A stretch of DNA of 64,000 nt, from positions 6,854,873-6,918,872 of the forward strand of contig CM055107.1 of NCBI GenBank assembly GCA_029204225.1, in the 5' to 3' direction. Positions 45,601 through 58,137 of the stretch are shown piece by piece. Numbering within the stretch: the first letter of the stretch is position 1; every line of letters starts with the position of its first letter. This stretch comes from Diphasiastrum complanatum (lineage: Eukaryota > Streptophyta > Lycopodiopsida > Lycopodiales > Lycopodiaceae). The translations under genes and the position numbers were made by a program. The notes under the pieces are model-generated. The model was not told where the DNA came from and ran no database searches. It saw only the letters and a program-made list of their open reading frames with translations.

Positions 45601-47470
45601 AGCTAACTTTTGCACTAAGACTTTTTTTGCTTTTGGCACCAACTTCATGAACTCTCCTAATGAAATATTGATCTTGCTAGACAAAATATTCATGAGCAGT
45701 TCTGTTTGCGGAGCTTCCGATTCAGTCATCTTGACGGATTCTTCATGATGATGCAACTGATCATTCATATCTATACGTGAATTTCTTGGAGGCTGCAATG
45801 GTGAAGAACGAACTTCGGTTGTTGCTTTAGCAGCTTCAAGCTCCTCTTCTTCTTGCAGATGTTTAATTCACTGTCTCATATCTTGATATTTTTGTTTTTT
45901 TACATGAAGATTTGGATAAACTCCAGATGCTATTGGTATATTGGTTAACGGTATAGAATCAGCAGGTACTGGATCGGTTGTTGCTTTAGCAGCTTCAAGC
46001 TCCTCTTCTTCTTGCAGATGTTTAATTCACTGCCTCATATCCTGATATTTTTGTTTTTCTACATGAAGATTTGGATAGACTCCAGATGCTATTGGTATAT
46101 TGATTAACGGTATAGAATCAGCAGGTATTGGATCTGCTACTGGTTCTTTCTACTTCTATGCTCTGGTGACCACCATCAAGGGTACACTTGATTTATTCTA
46201 AGCTACTGATCTTTGCTTGATTGTTATCAAATTTACAGGTTCTGTAGTTGGTGGTAGTTTTGGTCTTGCTGGACAATCTTTATAGCAATGCCCGTAACCA
46301 CAATCATGACAGAATGGTATTTTCCTTTATTCGACATTCTGCAACTCTGTGATTTTCTCCACATGCAAAGCATCCAAGCGGTGCTCTGGTCCAGTTTCTA
46401 GATGCTTGTTGTTGCGTGGCAGCATAAATAGCATACTGTTCTGAAAATCCACCTTCTTGATCGTAACCATAGTCCCATTGTTCAGCACTTCTGTGCGGTG
46501 CTGGTTCCATCAAATTGGCAGGAGGAGCGGAGTGCTTTGGTGGGGCAGGTAAGGGTAAACGTTCCGAGTAACCAAGAGCAGATTGTCGAGGTCTAGCTGC
46601 TGGATTTCCTCCATACTAGGATTCTCGATATCCCATTTGGGCATACCATTGTTGAATTATCCGAGGACTGAAGTTGCAAAAAGCAGTCTCATAATCAAGC
46701 GAATTACACAAATGGCATGCACTAATTTCCATTCATTTTTTCAATTGAGGACACTCGTTCACTGTGTAATTTTTTGTACAAATAGAACACAAGACATTTT
46801 TCCTAGTAGGAAAAGTCTTCGCAAACTTCTCAGGTTCCTTTTTCGCTTTCTCGTGGAAATCTTCCAATGCTTTGATCTTCTCATCAAATTGCGACTGCAA
46901 CTTTTCCATCTGTTTTCGTTGGTTTTTCCCGAGTTTCTCGAACTCGTTAAGCGTCATTTCTGCGGTAGCGTTGACATTCGTGGATGCAATAGTGGTGGAT
47001 GTCGTAGTAGTCTGCCGCCCTGCTGTATAAGGAAACATACTGATATTCGGCTCATCATCTGAATCTTCATCCTCCTCCCGAATTGCATCGTCCATAGCAT
47101 TTTGCAAGAGTGCATACTCATTATGGCGTTTCAGCTCACATCTGATTCGTTTAGGTAGACCTGACAAAAAACACATAATCATGGCATTTTCGTTAATCAG
47201 CTCATGTTCGCACTCAGATTTGAGGCGTTTCACCCGTTCAATGTAATCTTGAACCATTTCCTGTTTTTCCATTTTAATTTTACTTAAAAGTAGAAAAGGG
47301 TCTTCCATAAACTTCCGAGGTTTGAACCGCATGATAAGGGCTCTTATAACAACCTCCCAATCTGTACGTTCGGTTTCATCCTGATTATAGTACCAATCTT
47401 GTGCTGCGCCTGTTAAGGCCATAGGAAAAAGCTTAAGTTTATCTTGAGTAGATCCAAACAATGTGCTCTT
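42620..47470 (-). mobile_element. Nested Gypsy element: gag, protease, RT, RNase H (broken)
   Basis: On the minus strand in order: gag (46733-47461) with WYYNQ, a coiled stretch and a CSICTKNYTVNEC knuckle; a second knuckle (CFACGENHRVAEC near 46380); protease (AAIDGGSGGNLIS and VLLGRSWL, 45202-45798); an acidic linker; RT (43602-43994) with KDHFPLPF, FLDGFSGYNQ and SFGLCNAPSSFQRVM; and RNase H (42914-43462) with HTDA, EREALA and YTDHQPVLYLV. KDHFPLPF and GLCNAPSSFQR place it near the Athila/Tat branch. Integrase is not recognisable beyond a scrap. Broken, with many breaks. It lies wholly inside the CACTA transposon. Confidence 0.9.
45816..46133 (-). repeat. 159-bp tandem duplication in the nested Gypsy
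   Basis: Two head-to-tail units (45816-45974 and 45975-46133), both starting CGGTTGTTGCTTTAGC and ending at GGAT, are almost identical. The unit length is a multiple of three (53 codons). It lies in the spacer between the second gag knuckle and protease. Confidence 0.92.
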
Positions 47471-47529
47471 CTAACAATAATAGGATTGACTTCCTGAGGA
47501 GCACCTCCAGGAGCGCCTCCAAGGGCAGC

Positions 47530-48728
47530 CATCTTAACAGATTCAAATCAAGTAGTCAATGAGATTGGATCTAGATTTTTCAATCAAAACTATCTCAGAT
47601 CAGATCTGCTAGATCTATTCCACTTTTCAAGAATCAGATTCTATATTGAAAAAAGATTTCAAAATTCAATCAATCGATACTTTTAAAAAAAAAATGAAAA
47701 ATTTCTCAGAATCCAAATCAAAATGTATCAGATTTGACCCAAATTTTGACAGAGACTTGATCTGAAAAATCAAAACCTAAAAATAGTACTAGCAAAGGTT
47801 CCCTCGGTAAAGGTTCAACAGTGCTATTTTGGAAAAAAAAAAAACTCTCTGATCAACTTTTTTGGCAATTTTTAGGGAAGTAACCTTCGCCGAACTCTCA
47901 GATGCAAGATCTAACACAGATAAAACTAGGGTAAACCCGACGAAGATTTCTGACACAGAAAAACACAGTTTTTGTAGTTTGACGAGGGTAAAAATCAAGG
48001 TTTTCTATGATCTGGACAAGAAGAATCTTCGTCAAACTCAAAATTAGTATTTTACTATGAATAGAATGTTTTGGAAACTCGGTGAAGGTTTTGGCCAAGG
48101 ATCAAGAGTAATACTAGTATTTTTTTTCAAAAAAGTGACTTTTTTTGACAAAAATATGACAATATGACAACCGATCCTCTGAAAACCCTTCTATTTTTGG
48201 TATTATTCTTTGCCACCCTGGCAGTAGATAGATCTGAATCACGCCTATGCACGGTGAATCGGGAAAATGTTCTTTTTCTGTATTTTTAGAGTTTTGGTGA
48301 TTTTTTGGTGTTTTTTGACGGTTTTTCTGATGTTTCTGGAAATTTGCTGGGAATTAATCTTCGCCCTTCAAACTGAAGGTTTTGTGATGGAAACCAAAAG
48401 GGCAAAAAGTTATCAGCTCTGATGACGATTTTTGTCTCTTTTTGACTAAAATCTAGCAGATTTGACCAATTTATGTTGTTCTTTCTGATATCTCATATCC
48501 AAATGGATCTTAAGATTGTTTATCTGAATAGCTTTCCCTGTTCTACAATCAGATTAGATTTCAAACAAGCAAATCCACTCAAATCAAGCAAAATCACTCC
48601 CAAACTAACCCTAAATGTAGATCTAACACTATTCATGCCACAACAAGATGTCTAATGCAAGTTAACCATTCAACAAACATGCTGCAAAATGAAAAATTGG
48701 CATAACTCCCTGGTAACAGTGCCAAAAT
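47530..48728 (-). mobile_element. Leader and primer site of the nested Gypsy
   Basis: The minus strand TGGCACTGTTACCAGGGA (48724-48707) sits right behind the 5' LTR and resembles the TGGCGCCGTTGCCGGGG-type primer site used by Athila/Tat elements. The leader is noncoding and carries repeated AACCTTCGCCNAACTC-type words (for example near 47881, 48023 and 48357), also found on the far side of pol near 42335 and 42541. Confidence 0.7.
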
Positions 48729-49459
48729 TGTAGTGTTTTTCTTTCCTTGCCTAACCTGAATCAATCTAGCATCGAAGAGACGAAGCTAGTTGTCACGCAC
48801 AGGTTCGTTCCCATGAGAGCGATAATATAGTTCAAATTTCAGCACAGATGGAAGATCCAAATCTAACTCTAACATCCATTAACCCTAAACATTAACACTA
48901 CATGCATTAACACTACGATCCACAACAAGAAAGCTTACTCTTTCTCTCTCTCCCTTTCTCTCTTATAAAAAGTCTAACAACATGCAATCCCAATAACAAT
49001 CAGATCCAACAATTAGCAAAATCCAAAAAACGCATGAGAGATGGAGGAAAAGTAATAGAGAGCAAGGACATTCATCAATCCATTTCAGAAGAGAACCAAT
49101 CTGCTTTACTGAAATGAGGAAATGAACATGTGTAGGAACTCGAGTTGGTCCCTTTTTATAATAGAGAGGAGGACTCTGGCCTGTGAATCCTATTGGTCCA
49201 TTTCTACCTCCCTAATTATTCAAATTTAAAAAAGAGTGAGAACCATCCAAATTAGAGGGAAATCCAACTTTATTCACTAACTTGACATTTAGGCCCTGCG
49301 ACATTAAAAGTCCCGCAAAAAGACCTAAAGTCCTTTTATTGACTTTCTAATCAAATAACTATATGATCATCGGGTTGGACTTACACACGCAGGGTGCCAA
49401 ATCCCTCGCACTTATTAGCTAGAATTAGGGTTGCCTTGGGATCTGCAAACCCTCCAACA
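48729..49459 (-). mobile_element. 5' LTR of the nested Gypsy (731 bp)
   Basis: On the minus strand it runs TGTTGGAGGGTTTGC to AACACTACA, followed by the primer site. It has a TATA box on the minus strand near 49155 (ATTATAAAAAGG) and a CT-rich stretch near 48940. It matches the partial 3' LTR at 40435-40849. The outer flank begins ACATC, but the duplicate at the other end is not found because that LTR is incomplete. Confidence 0.8.
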
Positions 49460-49919
49460 ACATCTTTGATGGTGGAGCTGGTTATGATTTTCATTCAAAC
49501 CTCAAGAGCTCTCAGTCTCACACTATTTCACAAAGAACATAACATTAAATCTAAATCCTAAAATTTACAAAGAACATATTATTAAATCAAACTCTTCTAT
49601 CTATATTTTTCTTGCTCTCTCTGTCTCTCACACACATCCTTCTCTTTCTCTCTCATTCGATCACGATCATAAATCACTAAGACATATTTGTGTTTAACTA
49701 CACAAAATGTACAATACAAGGAAGATAGTATACAAGAAGTTACAAAGAAAGAAATCTTAGTTGCACATAACAAAACAAAAGAATCATACTTGGAATGAGA
49801 CAAATGGAATTGATAGAGTTGAGAAGAAGCGCCAAAAGCCGATCTCCAACAATCTCCTACAAGAATAAAAAATAAGAAAATCCTAAAAAAATGACTCAAC
49901 TTTGAGAGTTTTGTCACGA
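49460..49919. other. CACTA interior, right part
   Basis: No coding signal. CT-rich near 49610-49650, otherwise AT-rich. Presumably the original right half of the CACTA interior. Confidence 0.4.
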
Positions 49920-50175
49920 AGGTCGGATTCCAACATCTGTATTATCTGTCGAAATCCGACGTCCGCTTTATGCTTTTTTTTTTATGCACGGACAGGTGAC
50001 ATCATCCATTTAAAAAGTTGCAGTCTCCGAAATGGGATGTCGGATTCCAACATTTTTATTGGCCATCGGAATCCGACATCCATAAAAAAAAAATTCCCCG
50101 TAAATTTTTTTTTTGTGTCGGATTCCGACGGATTATGAATTTTTTTTTAATCCGTCGGAACCTTGTGTCGGAAAT
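49920..50175. repeat. Right subterminal array of the CACTA element
   Basis: The same TCGGATTCC / GGAATCCGA words recur about six times as inverted pairs (near 49921 and 49955, 50040 and 50069, 50117 and 50150), but here without the CCACGTGG arms seen at the left end. The two ends therefore share the core motif but differ in the flanking module. Confidence 0.8.
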
Positions 50176-50197
50176 CGTGCATTTTGTTGTTGTGCAA

Positions 50198-51131
50198 GGA
50201 GTTCTGCAGGGCCATGGAATACATCAACAATATACAACCAGCTACTCACCTCAGTCCAATGGTGTAGCTGAACGGAAGAATCAGACACTCATTGAAAGTG
50301 CCAAGAGCATGATGACCCATGCCTCTCTTCCAAAAAAATTCTGGGCAGAAGTTGTTACTACAACTGCCTATTTGTAGAATCGATCCATCACCAAAGCCTT
50401 GAATGGCAAGACACCTTATGCGGTGTGGACATGATCAAAACCATCACTCAAATATATTCGAGTGTCTGGATGCCTCGCTTTTGCTCAGATCCCTAAAGAT
50501 TTAAGAAGAAAGCTAGATGATAAGAGTAGAAAAAAGATTTTCATCGGCTATTCCCCAGACCACAAGGCATACAAGCTCTACAATTTGGATACCGAGAAGG
50601 CATTCACCAGTAGAGACGTCATTTTTGTGAAAGACCAATTCATCGACAACAAAGGAAAAGCTGCTGATAATTCTGACCCAAGAAACAAACAAGCAAACAA
50701 TTCTGATCCAAAGATTCAACTGCTGAATAACGACAATGACTCAGACAATGAGTCAGAACCTCAACAATTCAAGCCACATCAGAGGACCAAAGTTCAACCC
50801 AGAAGGTCGAACAAGTCTAGACAGCGTCCATCTGGATTTATGGATGATCCGGCTTGCTACTTTGTGCAGAAACCAACCACCGTTTATGAGGCAATGTCTA
50901 CTCCTGATGCTGACCAGTGGAAAGCAACGATGGACACCAAATTCGATTCTCTTATGGAGAATCAAACATGGACACTCACTGAGCTGCCAAAGGACCGAAA
51001 CCCAATTCCATGCAAATGGATATTCAAGGCGAAGTATGACGCTGAAGGAAGGGGGGCTTCCTCTGTTACCCCTTGCTCCTAAGCCAATGAGAGTTTTCCA
51101 GGCTCTCAAAAGTATGACTGTAAGGAGGGGG
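50198..51131 (+). mobile_element. Copia element interior, right part: integrase end and RT start (broken)
   Basis: The plus strand continues the Copia element interrupted at 39095: SYSPQSNGVAERKNQTLIE near 50245, KKFWAEVV near 50335, the linker FIGYSPDHKAYKLYN near 50540, an acidic N/D/S-rich spacer, and the RT start (AMSTPDADQWKATMD near 50895, PCKWIFKAKYDAEG near 51010). The RT core is missing. A purine tract (TAAGGAGGGGG at 51121-51131) follows closely, so most of RT and RNase H has been lost. Confidence 0.88.
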
Positions 51132-51450
51132 TGCTAGCACTTTGGTTCCAGATCTTCAAATTCAGATTTCTAATCAGTATAGTTTATTATCTCCCTAACA
51201 TTTCTTCCTCTATTCAACCAGCCCTCCGGATGGCCCACGATTGCTAAGTCTTAAGCCTCAAGTGATGGCTAAGGGCAATGTCTTTAGTTTTAAGAACACC
51301 ACCAAACTGATAGTGCATTTAATTGATGGGAACCGACCTTTAACTGTAAGACCATGGCCTACGGTGAGGGATGGGCCCTAATGATAAGTGCCCTTTTGAC
51401 ATGTACTTTACCTGGTAAGGCTATGCCCTTATACGGAGTACGGGAGCTCG
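51132..51450 (+). mobile_element. Possible start of a Copia 3' LTR
   Basis: TGCTAGCACTTTGGTTCC directly follows the purine tract and could be the LTR start. I find no match to the putative 5' LTR at 36287-37300, so either the 5' start is placed wrongly or this tail belongs to another element. Its right limit is not resolved. Confidence 0.3.
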
Positions 51451-52653
51451 GCCAACATATCAGTGCTTGCTCTTATGCTAGTAATTTTGATGGCTCGGTC
51501 TTTCATTAGTGCTCATGTGTCGTGTGATGATAAGTTATACAAGCCACTCTGTCTGATAAACAACGATATTTCTCCACCCCTTAGGTCTAGTTATTTCACT
51601 AGACAATTCCAAGGGAGGGTGTGACTAGACCCCTAACCCAGGTGGTGTATTTCGACCATGTTGGGTGGACGGTCCGCTCTTGTGTTTCAAAGAGGTCAGG
51701 TTTATCAACTCAATCACTGTGTGATACCAATTCATTGCAAAAAATTACGTTCATAACTTTGATAGCTTTTTGAAGTTAGATAGGTTAGTCCATCCTTAAA
51801 AAAACCGAAAACTATGCATAACAAAAAGATAGCGTGAGTAGTTAATGCTGAACGATATAGCCCCTATCACATGTCAGTCTAACATAGGAGGATTCTGTTC
51901 CCTATAGTATGAAAACCGATTTATGTGGGCATGAAAGTATTGATAATGATTCATGACATATGTGAGTAACGAAATGATTAATGTGCAACAAGGACATTCA
52001 TCCTACGTTTCAAAAAATTGACAAAAAAACCAAAAGTTACCTCATGTGTGTAGAGGGGGGCAAGTTACCTCATGTGTGGAGAGGGGACCAGTTGCCGCAA
52101 GAGCCCCAAGTCACGAGTCCATTTTGCCGGTCCAGCCTAATTAACCCGAGAGAATATGGTATCCCTCCATCATGGCCATCTGTCACTCCACTCCAAAGGA
52201 AAGAGAATCAGTCCTCAGCACAAAATCAATGAGGCACAATAATGCCAAGCTTTGTGATTGCTCAACTAGGACAAGTATTGTTGGTCTAAGGTAGAACGTT
52301 CTGCACTTACATGCTACAGGTGCATAGTGAAGATGAAGGATGCAAGGGCAGCAGACCTCACGCATGCATTCTATCCTACGAGTTACAATAGATTCTAAGG
52401 TAAATGGACCCAGATTAGAGGCATGAGCACGTGGTGGACTACAAATGGGCGTAGTTACAGTATGTTGTCATTTGAGTGAGCCATCATGTCCGGATCTTCA
52501 ACTGGCCTGAGTGAGGGATAGGCCTTGTTTTTGAGTGAGGGCTATCCTTGTTCTTGCATCGTTGCTGCTTCGCAATCTCAAAATTGCAAGCTAATGGCTT
52601 TGGTTTGCTTCAAATAGCTGATTTGAGCCTGATTTTGCAAGCTCTGGATCCAT
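51451..52653 (-). mobile_element. Leader of family X copy 2
   Basis: On the minus strand a primer-site-like TGGATCCAGAGC (52652-52641) follows the LTR; the leader matches copy 1 near 51500-51900 (see the entry at 7507). No gag or pol domain appears. The end at about 51451 is an estimate. Confidence 0.45.
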
Positions 52654-55559
52654 CACGAGAAGTCGGGACAGGAGCTGCAACGGTTTAAATTCAAGCAGAA
52701 AGTGGAGATCATTACTGTTAGAAATTGACTAATATGCATGCGCTTGCGATCCTTAGATTCTTTGCAGATCTATGAAATAGTCGATGCTTTTGTGATGTTG
52801 GGTTTTCGCTGGCGGATTGAATGAATTAGTCAAATGGGTAGATTGCTTCAATTCTGCTCACAAATTGCGCCCATCAATAGTGTGTAGGCAGTGGAATGAT
52901 TAGCTTTTGACCAAAATCAAAGTTGGTGGAGCAGCAGAGGTCAATGCTCCTGTAGCATCGCTTGCTTCCTTCAATGGATAATAATCAAGCCTCATTAATA
53001 GCTCAGACAACTTAGGTAATTGTGCTCCCAGACAGCGATCAGACCTGTAAAGAATAAGGTGACCCTTGGATTAGAGATGAATCAACAAACCCTCCAAACG
53101 CATCGATGGATAGTTGGGTCCCAACCGAGGCAACAGACAGGCACGCTGCGAGGAGGTGATGATTGAGGAGCTGGAGGAGGCAACGATGAACTGCAGGAGC
53201 AGCGAGGGGCACAGAGAGAAGAGCTGCCACAGAAATTTGCTTGATTGGTCATAGAAGTGCGCTCAATGCAAGTCGAAGACAACACAATATATTCACTTTA
53301 GAGTCCACCAACTGTGCAGGATTTTGAAAATGGTCCAACGTGGCCTCAGTTGAGTGAAAAGCCTTTTTAAGAGCAATTTCCGAATGGACTCTTGATTTTC
53401 CATAAGACTAGCTCACTAATGAAACAATTAATTGTGTCTCACAGCCTGTGGCTCACAGCAGAACCCGAACGATCCACTCCTAGCTCATGAAATGTACTTT
53501 GATAGGCAAGGAACTTAGACAAATTCAAAAAGGTTCAAGCAACATGCACTTCTCGCATCATCTCACAAAACATTTCTCAACGACCAAAGTAATCTTCCTC
53601 AACCACTCATGCAACTCTTCATACAATCATTATCCAATTACAATCACAAGTTCACCATGATGATCACACACTCTTCTAAACACAATGGCAAAGATGGAAC
53701 GACAAGGAATCCTTTCACTCTCCGTGACTTTTGCATATACAAAGCTCTCCCATAGATGACATTCATACTTAACTCCCTCTCTTATTCGAAATTTACTCAC
53801 AATAGACATGGAGTATGGAGAGCTCATCATGGGTCGTGACTCTCAATAATCTTCCATACCTAAGAATGGGATGAATGGAATGACATGATGATAATGAACC
53901 TTGTTCCGTCCCTCGAGAATGAAAATTGTGAAGAATGAATGACTTCCCTTTTAAAGAATTCGACGAAGCCCTCAACTGACTAAGTGACTAAATGATATGA
54001 GGTTAAAACTTCTCTCTCTTCAAACTCTCTCAACATGACATAGAAGGAGTGACACAATGCATGGTTAAGTTATCAAAGGAACTTTTGACAATATCCACCT
54101 CATACATGATGCAAAATAGTAAGCAAACATCAAAGGGAGAAATGAATAGTCAAGAGCATGTGATCTCAAAAATCAATCCATTTGGATACATCTACCACTC
54201 AACGATGAACCTTCCATGCAAACAAGCTCTAACGATACAAGGCAATCCCAAACCAAAACCACTAAATCATGCCCAAACCCACACAATTGCAAGGAATGCA
54301 CTAACTCTAATAGATTAGAAACAAGACAATCACAACTAAAGATCATACTCAACACATTATTGCAACAAGGATCCAAAACTACTCATACTCGGAATTATCA
54401 ACTCCCAAAAATACCAACTCTCAACATCATCTCACTATCACATCATTATCCAACTATCTCTTAACACAAAGAGTGGCCTCCTTTTATAGTAAATCCCAAG
54501 TGTCCCCCTTGAAAATGAGGCTTTGCCAATTTTCATGCCCTTCAAGCTCTCTTTGCCATTTGTCCTCAACCCATTTGCTAGTACACCTAGTGGCCTCCAT
54601 AAGAGAGTGGGGGAGTGGTGCATTCAAGGCCCTCTTCCAAAACTAGCCAAGATGCCATTTTTGTCAAAGGCTAGGGAGGCCATTCAAGTTTTCCCTTTTA
54701 TACACCCTAGAAGCCCAAAATGTCAATGGCTAGTGGGTGTACCTCCCAAATTTTTTAGCCTCCAAGGTGTTTTGGCATTTAATATCCAAATTTTGGGTGA
54801 GGCCCTTTTTCAACCCCTATTTTTAGTAGGCGGCCTTCGTTTTTCTTTGGGTACCTATGTTTTCGGCCTTCCTTCAATTTTTCAAGGGTCGTGCGCCTAC
54901 TGCTCGTTTGCCTGGGTTTTTGGCCTGTTGGGTAACCACTTGGCCCACATATTTCGTTAATTGTCCGTAATTACTTTGTCGTTAGGGTTTCTGTGACTCC
55001 TTGACACTGAATCCATATTTCCCGGTCCCGTTTTTACCCGAAACTTTTCTTTCTCGGTTTTTTCTTCTGTGGTTGACTTTTTTGGCATTCATGACTAGGG
55101 CTCCCGCGACAACACGGTTTCCCTAAAAAATACACTGAGTGATCATATATTAGTAAAAAATGGACTCAGTACATGGTGGGATTTTAGCACGGTCATACCG
55201 GCTATTTTTTTACAACTTATGTGAAAAGCCATGAAATATTTATCGGCCATTTCTAAGGCTGCAACCTTTTCTCTAGCCACATTTAGGACGGGTTCGGACC
55301 GAATTCTAGGTGGACCGGCATTTTTGGCTCGGTCTTTGCAAAAATTGACCACAAAATATTTTTGACGGTTTTTTCAAAAAGTCAGTTTCTTACTTTTAAA
55401 CTGTGTCTAGCCACTTTAGGGTGGGCTGGGACCCAGTTCTAAGGCAAATTTGTGCCGATTTTTCTCTAATAATTGGGTTTTACATGCCGATTTTTTCAAT
55501 TATTGCAAACTTAAACTTCAATATTAGCCTGATTTTTTGTGCGAAAATATCGGCTAACA
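52654..55559 (-). mobile_element. Very long LTR (about 2.9 kb), family X copy 2
   Basis: Starts at 55559 on the minus strand with TGTTAGCCGATATTTTCGCAC and carries ACTATAAAAG at 54490-54481. Its U3 and R regions match copy 1 at 4589-7506. The two copies are well diverged. It sits next to the 3' end of the Tat-like Gypsy element and may have inserted into it. It looks like the 5' half of an element with no coding part, as for copy 1. Confidence 0.6.
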
Positions 55560-57012
55560 TTGGCGACTACCACTGGGTAGTATGGTCCCCATACGACGGA
55601 TCCAGAGTCTCTGGGTTCACAGACCAGCTCCTGGTGGTGGATCAAGTTTAGTGGGCTCCGCACCCTTGCTGGGTGATGCTAACCATAGTGAGTTAGTAGG
55701 ATGTCTTCAACAACTTCCTACCCAAAGGCCATCGATTTAGCCCTTAGGATCCATCTGCAACCGGATTGGATTTAACCAAAGCATCTTTCAACAATTTGGT
55801 GTCTTCATACCTGCAAAAACTCACCTGTGACCTAAATGGCAAATGCTCCCAGTTCCATCATATGTAAGGCAATGCCCACTTTCGGACCCATGCATAGAGG
55901 GATATGCAAATGCAAATCCCAGGATTTGAGATGGGATGATATGGATTCAAGTCATCAGTATTGTGTCTAACACCGTGTCATTGATGTGTGTGTGAATGCA
56001 TACGTAATGAGGCTTTAGTGCCCCAACTCTGAAATCGGTCCAGATTGGTGATTACCAATTTTGTTTTTGTTTAGACATTCAAATTTTACTCTCTAAGAAC
56101 TGATTCAACAGGGAATAACCATCTAGTCTCCTCTCTGTACTGACTCTTCTCTCAAGCCCTATATTCTGACAGTAGTCCATGTAGGACAACTTACTGTCCT
56201 AAGATCCAATACACAAGATGGTAGGAAGTACTGGTTTTCCGCTAGTCTATGGAATCAATTAGGAAAATCGTCCTCACCTCTTATGGATGTGCGAGGCGTC
56301 ACTCATCCTCACAAATTGGTTCGAGATCTGATAGATACAGTTGAAGTCTTTTTCTTTTTTCTCTTTTTTCTTTTACTTTTCTCTCAATCTTTCTTTCTCT
56401 CTCTTTTCACGTTTTCTTTAGCTTCTTTCTACTTTTTCCTTACTTTTTCTGTCCTAGTAGGGACCTTATGAAAGATGGTTTTCGATCAGTGGATATGGAG
56501 AAGAATCTTCTTAGTTGTCTGATGTCAGTTAGTGATACTGATTCAAATGTATACATTCGTTGCAGATCATCCATCCGATCTGATCCGACTTTATGCACAA
56601 AGCATAAATTTCCTTCAACAATTGTCTCAAATGGTTCACTACTCACAGAAGTAGTGATGTTTCAAGCTTGTTATCTCACTGTATGTAACCATCATATGGA
56701 GACTCTCGATTTTTTCTTTATCCGTCACGTCCTGAAATTCTCCACCTATCCAGTCAATCATGTCTTATCTTGGGCGGTGGAGTCACTCCCCACCCCAATG
56801 CACTGTTTTTGTTTTCACTTTTTCCTCTCTCAAACCCCCCTCAACTATGCGTCTATACAGTCATTTATGCCCATAGAAATTAGCAAATGTCCAAATGCAG
56901 CTCAGAGTTTTTATAGAGATGCAATGAAGATGTATGCATAGAAAACTAATACTTGCAACAGATGCTCACCATATCATGTCTAGTGTATGATGCATAATAG
57001 TGAGCAGGGTGG
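55560..57012 (-). mobile_element. Presumed 3' untranslated region of the Tat-like element
   Basis: On the minus strand this follows the last coding stretch. Purine-rich tracts occur at about 56836-56846 (GAGGGGGGTTTGAGAGAGG) and 56345-56440 (almost all purine on the minus strand); either could be the polypurine tract before a 3' LTR. The 5' LTR lies outside the window, so the LTR limits cannot be checked. The plus-strand open frame at 56468-56941 has no supporting motif. Confidence 0.4.
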
Positions 57013-58028
57013 TTACAGTGCATTTCTGCACATTTCTGTTCGTTGGTTTTTTAACTCCCCGGTGTAATTAAGGTCCACTTCTGCCACATCCACAAGGGCT
57101 GGATCGGCACCTTCCAGGAACTTAAAATAAAACATCTCATTTAGGGTTTTGCGTTCCCTGGAAGTTTTGTCACACATCCGCAGGTACAATGCTAGGTCTG
57201 CTCTTGACTCCATGGACTCATTGGGGTTGTACCACGATTTGGTAAGGTGAATCCTAGTGGGTTGAGTCTTAGCGCCCCAAGGTTGTAGTAACCAATTCTG
57301 TAGGCAGTAGGCATAGTGACCGGCCAATCTAATGATATCATATTTCTAGTGCGCAGCAACAACTGAGAACCTACATAAGCTCTCCAGGAATGTTTGTATT
57401 TTCAAAACTACCTGGGATGAGTGGCCATGTGAATCTGAGGGCGGAATTCGTGGATGGTTGTAGCTCAAAAACCTGGACATCTAGTGGAAACTTCATGGGT
57501 AGTAGATATAAACTGTAAGCATCGAAGTTTTTGTAGAACAGACTGTTTGACAAAATTGCAATGCACAGGGTAAGCGGATAAAGGGTTGCGAGAACTTTGA
57601 GGCCTGATTGGTCCTCTTGCAGCTTCTTTTCTCTAATACTCATGTAATTGCCTAGCTAGCATGGCTACGGTAGTTTCAATTGCAGCTAGTTCCACCTTGG
57701 TGTTGGCTGGGATCTTTTTCTGCCATTTATACCCCTCCCTATGGCTTATTTGTCGTCTGTCATTAGCCTCCTTGAGGTCATTGTACTTTTGCTTCCAGAT
57801 ATCTCGCTCCTTATTGGTGCTAACTAGCTCGTTAGTGGCTCTGATTCGTAGGTTTTTTTGTTTCTTCAATTCTTCTTTCAGACGTTGGATATCGGTCCTG
57901 TGTCCTTCCTTCAATACGAACCTCATCAGTTTTCTATGGTGTTGGTCGGGCTGATAACTGCTCTGTGGGTCTTCCATACTCTTTTCAGCAGTGAATTCCA
58001 TTACCTGTGTTTTAGCATTTATGTACAT
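57013..58028 (-). mobile_element. Extra coding region behind pol of the Tat-like element
   Basis: Three adjacent open stretches on the minus strand follow the second RNase H. The first (57633-58028) is strongly coiled-coil: charged heptads such as RLKEELKKQKNLRIRATNEL, then KWQKK. The second (57371-57643) contains a hydrophobic run (LYPLTLCIAILSNSLFY) and the third (57013-57327) is rich in W, Y, R and E. I do not recognise a family. It could be a structural or envelope-like extra protein, as extra frames in this position are known in some Gypsy lineages, but there is no clear signal peptide or membrane anchor. Confidence 0.5.
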
Positions 58029-58137
58029 GAATATACAATGTGTTGAATGTACAAAAAATCTTTAAACCTTTACACCTCTCTCCCCCTCCATGTGTATCTG
58101 TCAGGTTCGTGCTAGGGCACGGGCTTTTATTATGTAC

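Larger units (their letters stand above)
39095..50194. mobile_element. CACTA (En/Spm-type) DNA transposon, non-autonomous, carrying a nested Gypsy element
   Basis: The left end CACTACAAGAATTGC and the right end (minus strand) CACAACAACAAAATGC are imperfect terminal inverted repeats beginning with the family's CAC. The 3-bp target duplication is CAA at 39092-39094 and 50195-50197, exactly the size for this superfamily. Both ends carry arrays of a GTCGGATTCCGAC-type subterminal motif, another CACTA trait. Without the nested Gypsy (about 40.43-49.46 kb) the element is roughly 2.1 kb and has no recognisable transposase, so it would have been moved in trans. It sits inside the integrase region of a Copia element. 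Confidence 0.87.

Noticed and set aside
56468-56941. 157-codon open frame on the plus strand
   Set aside because: It is antisense to the presumed 3' part of the Tat-like element, has no motif, and its opposite strand is equally open.
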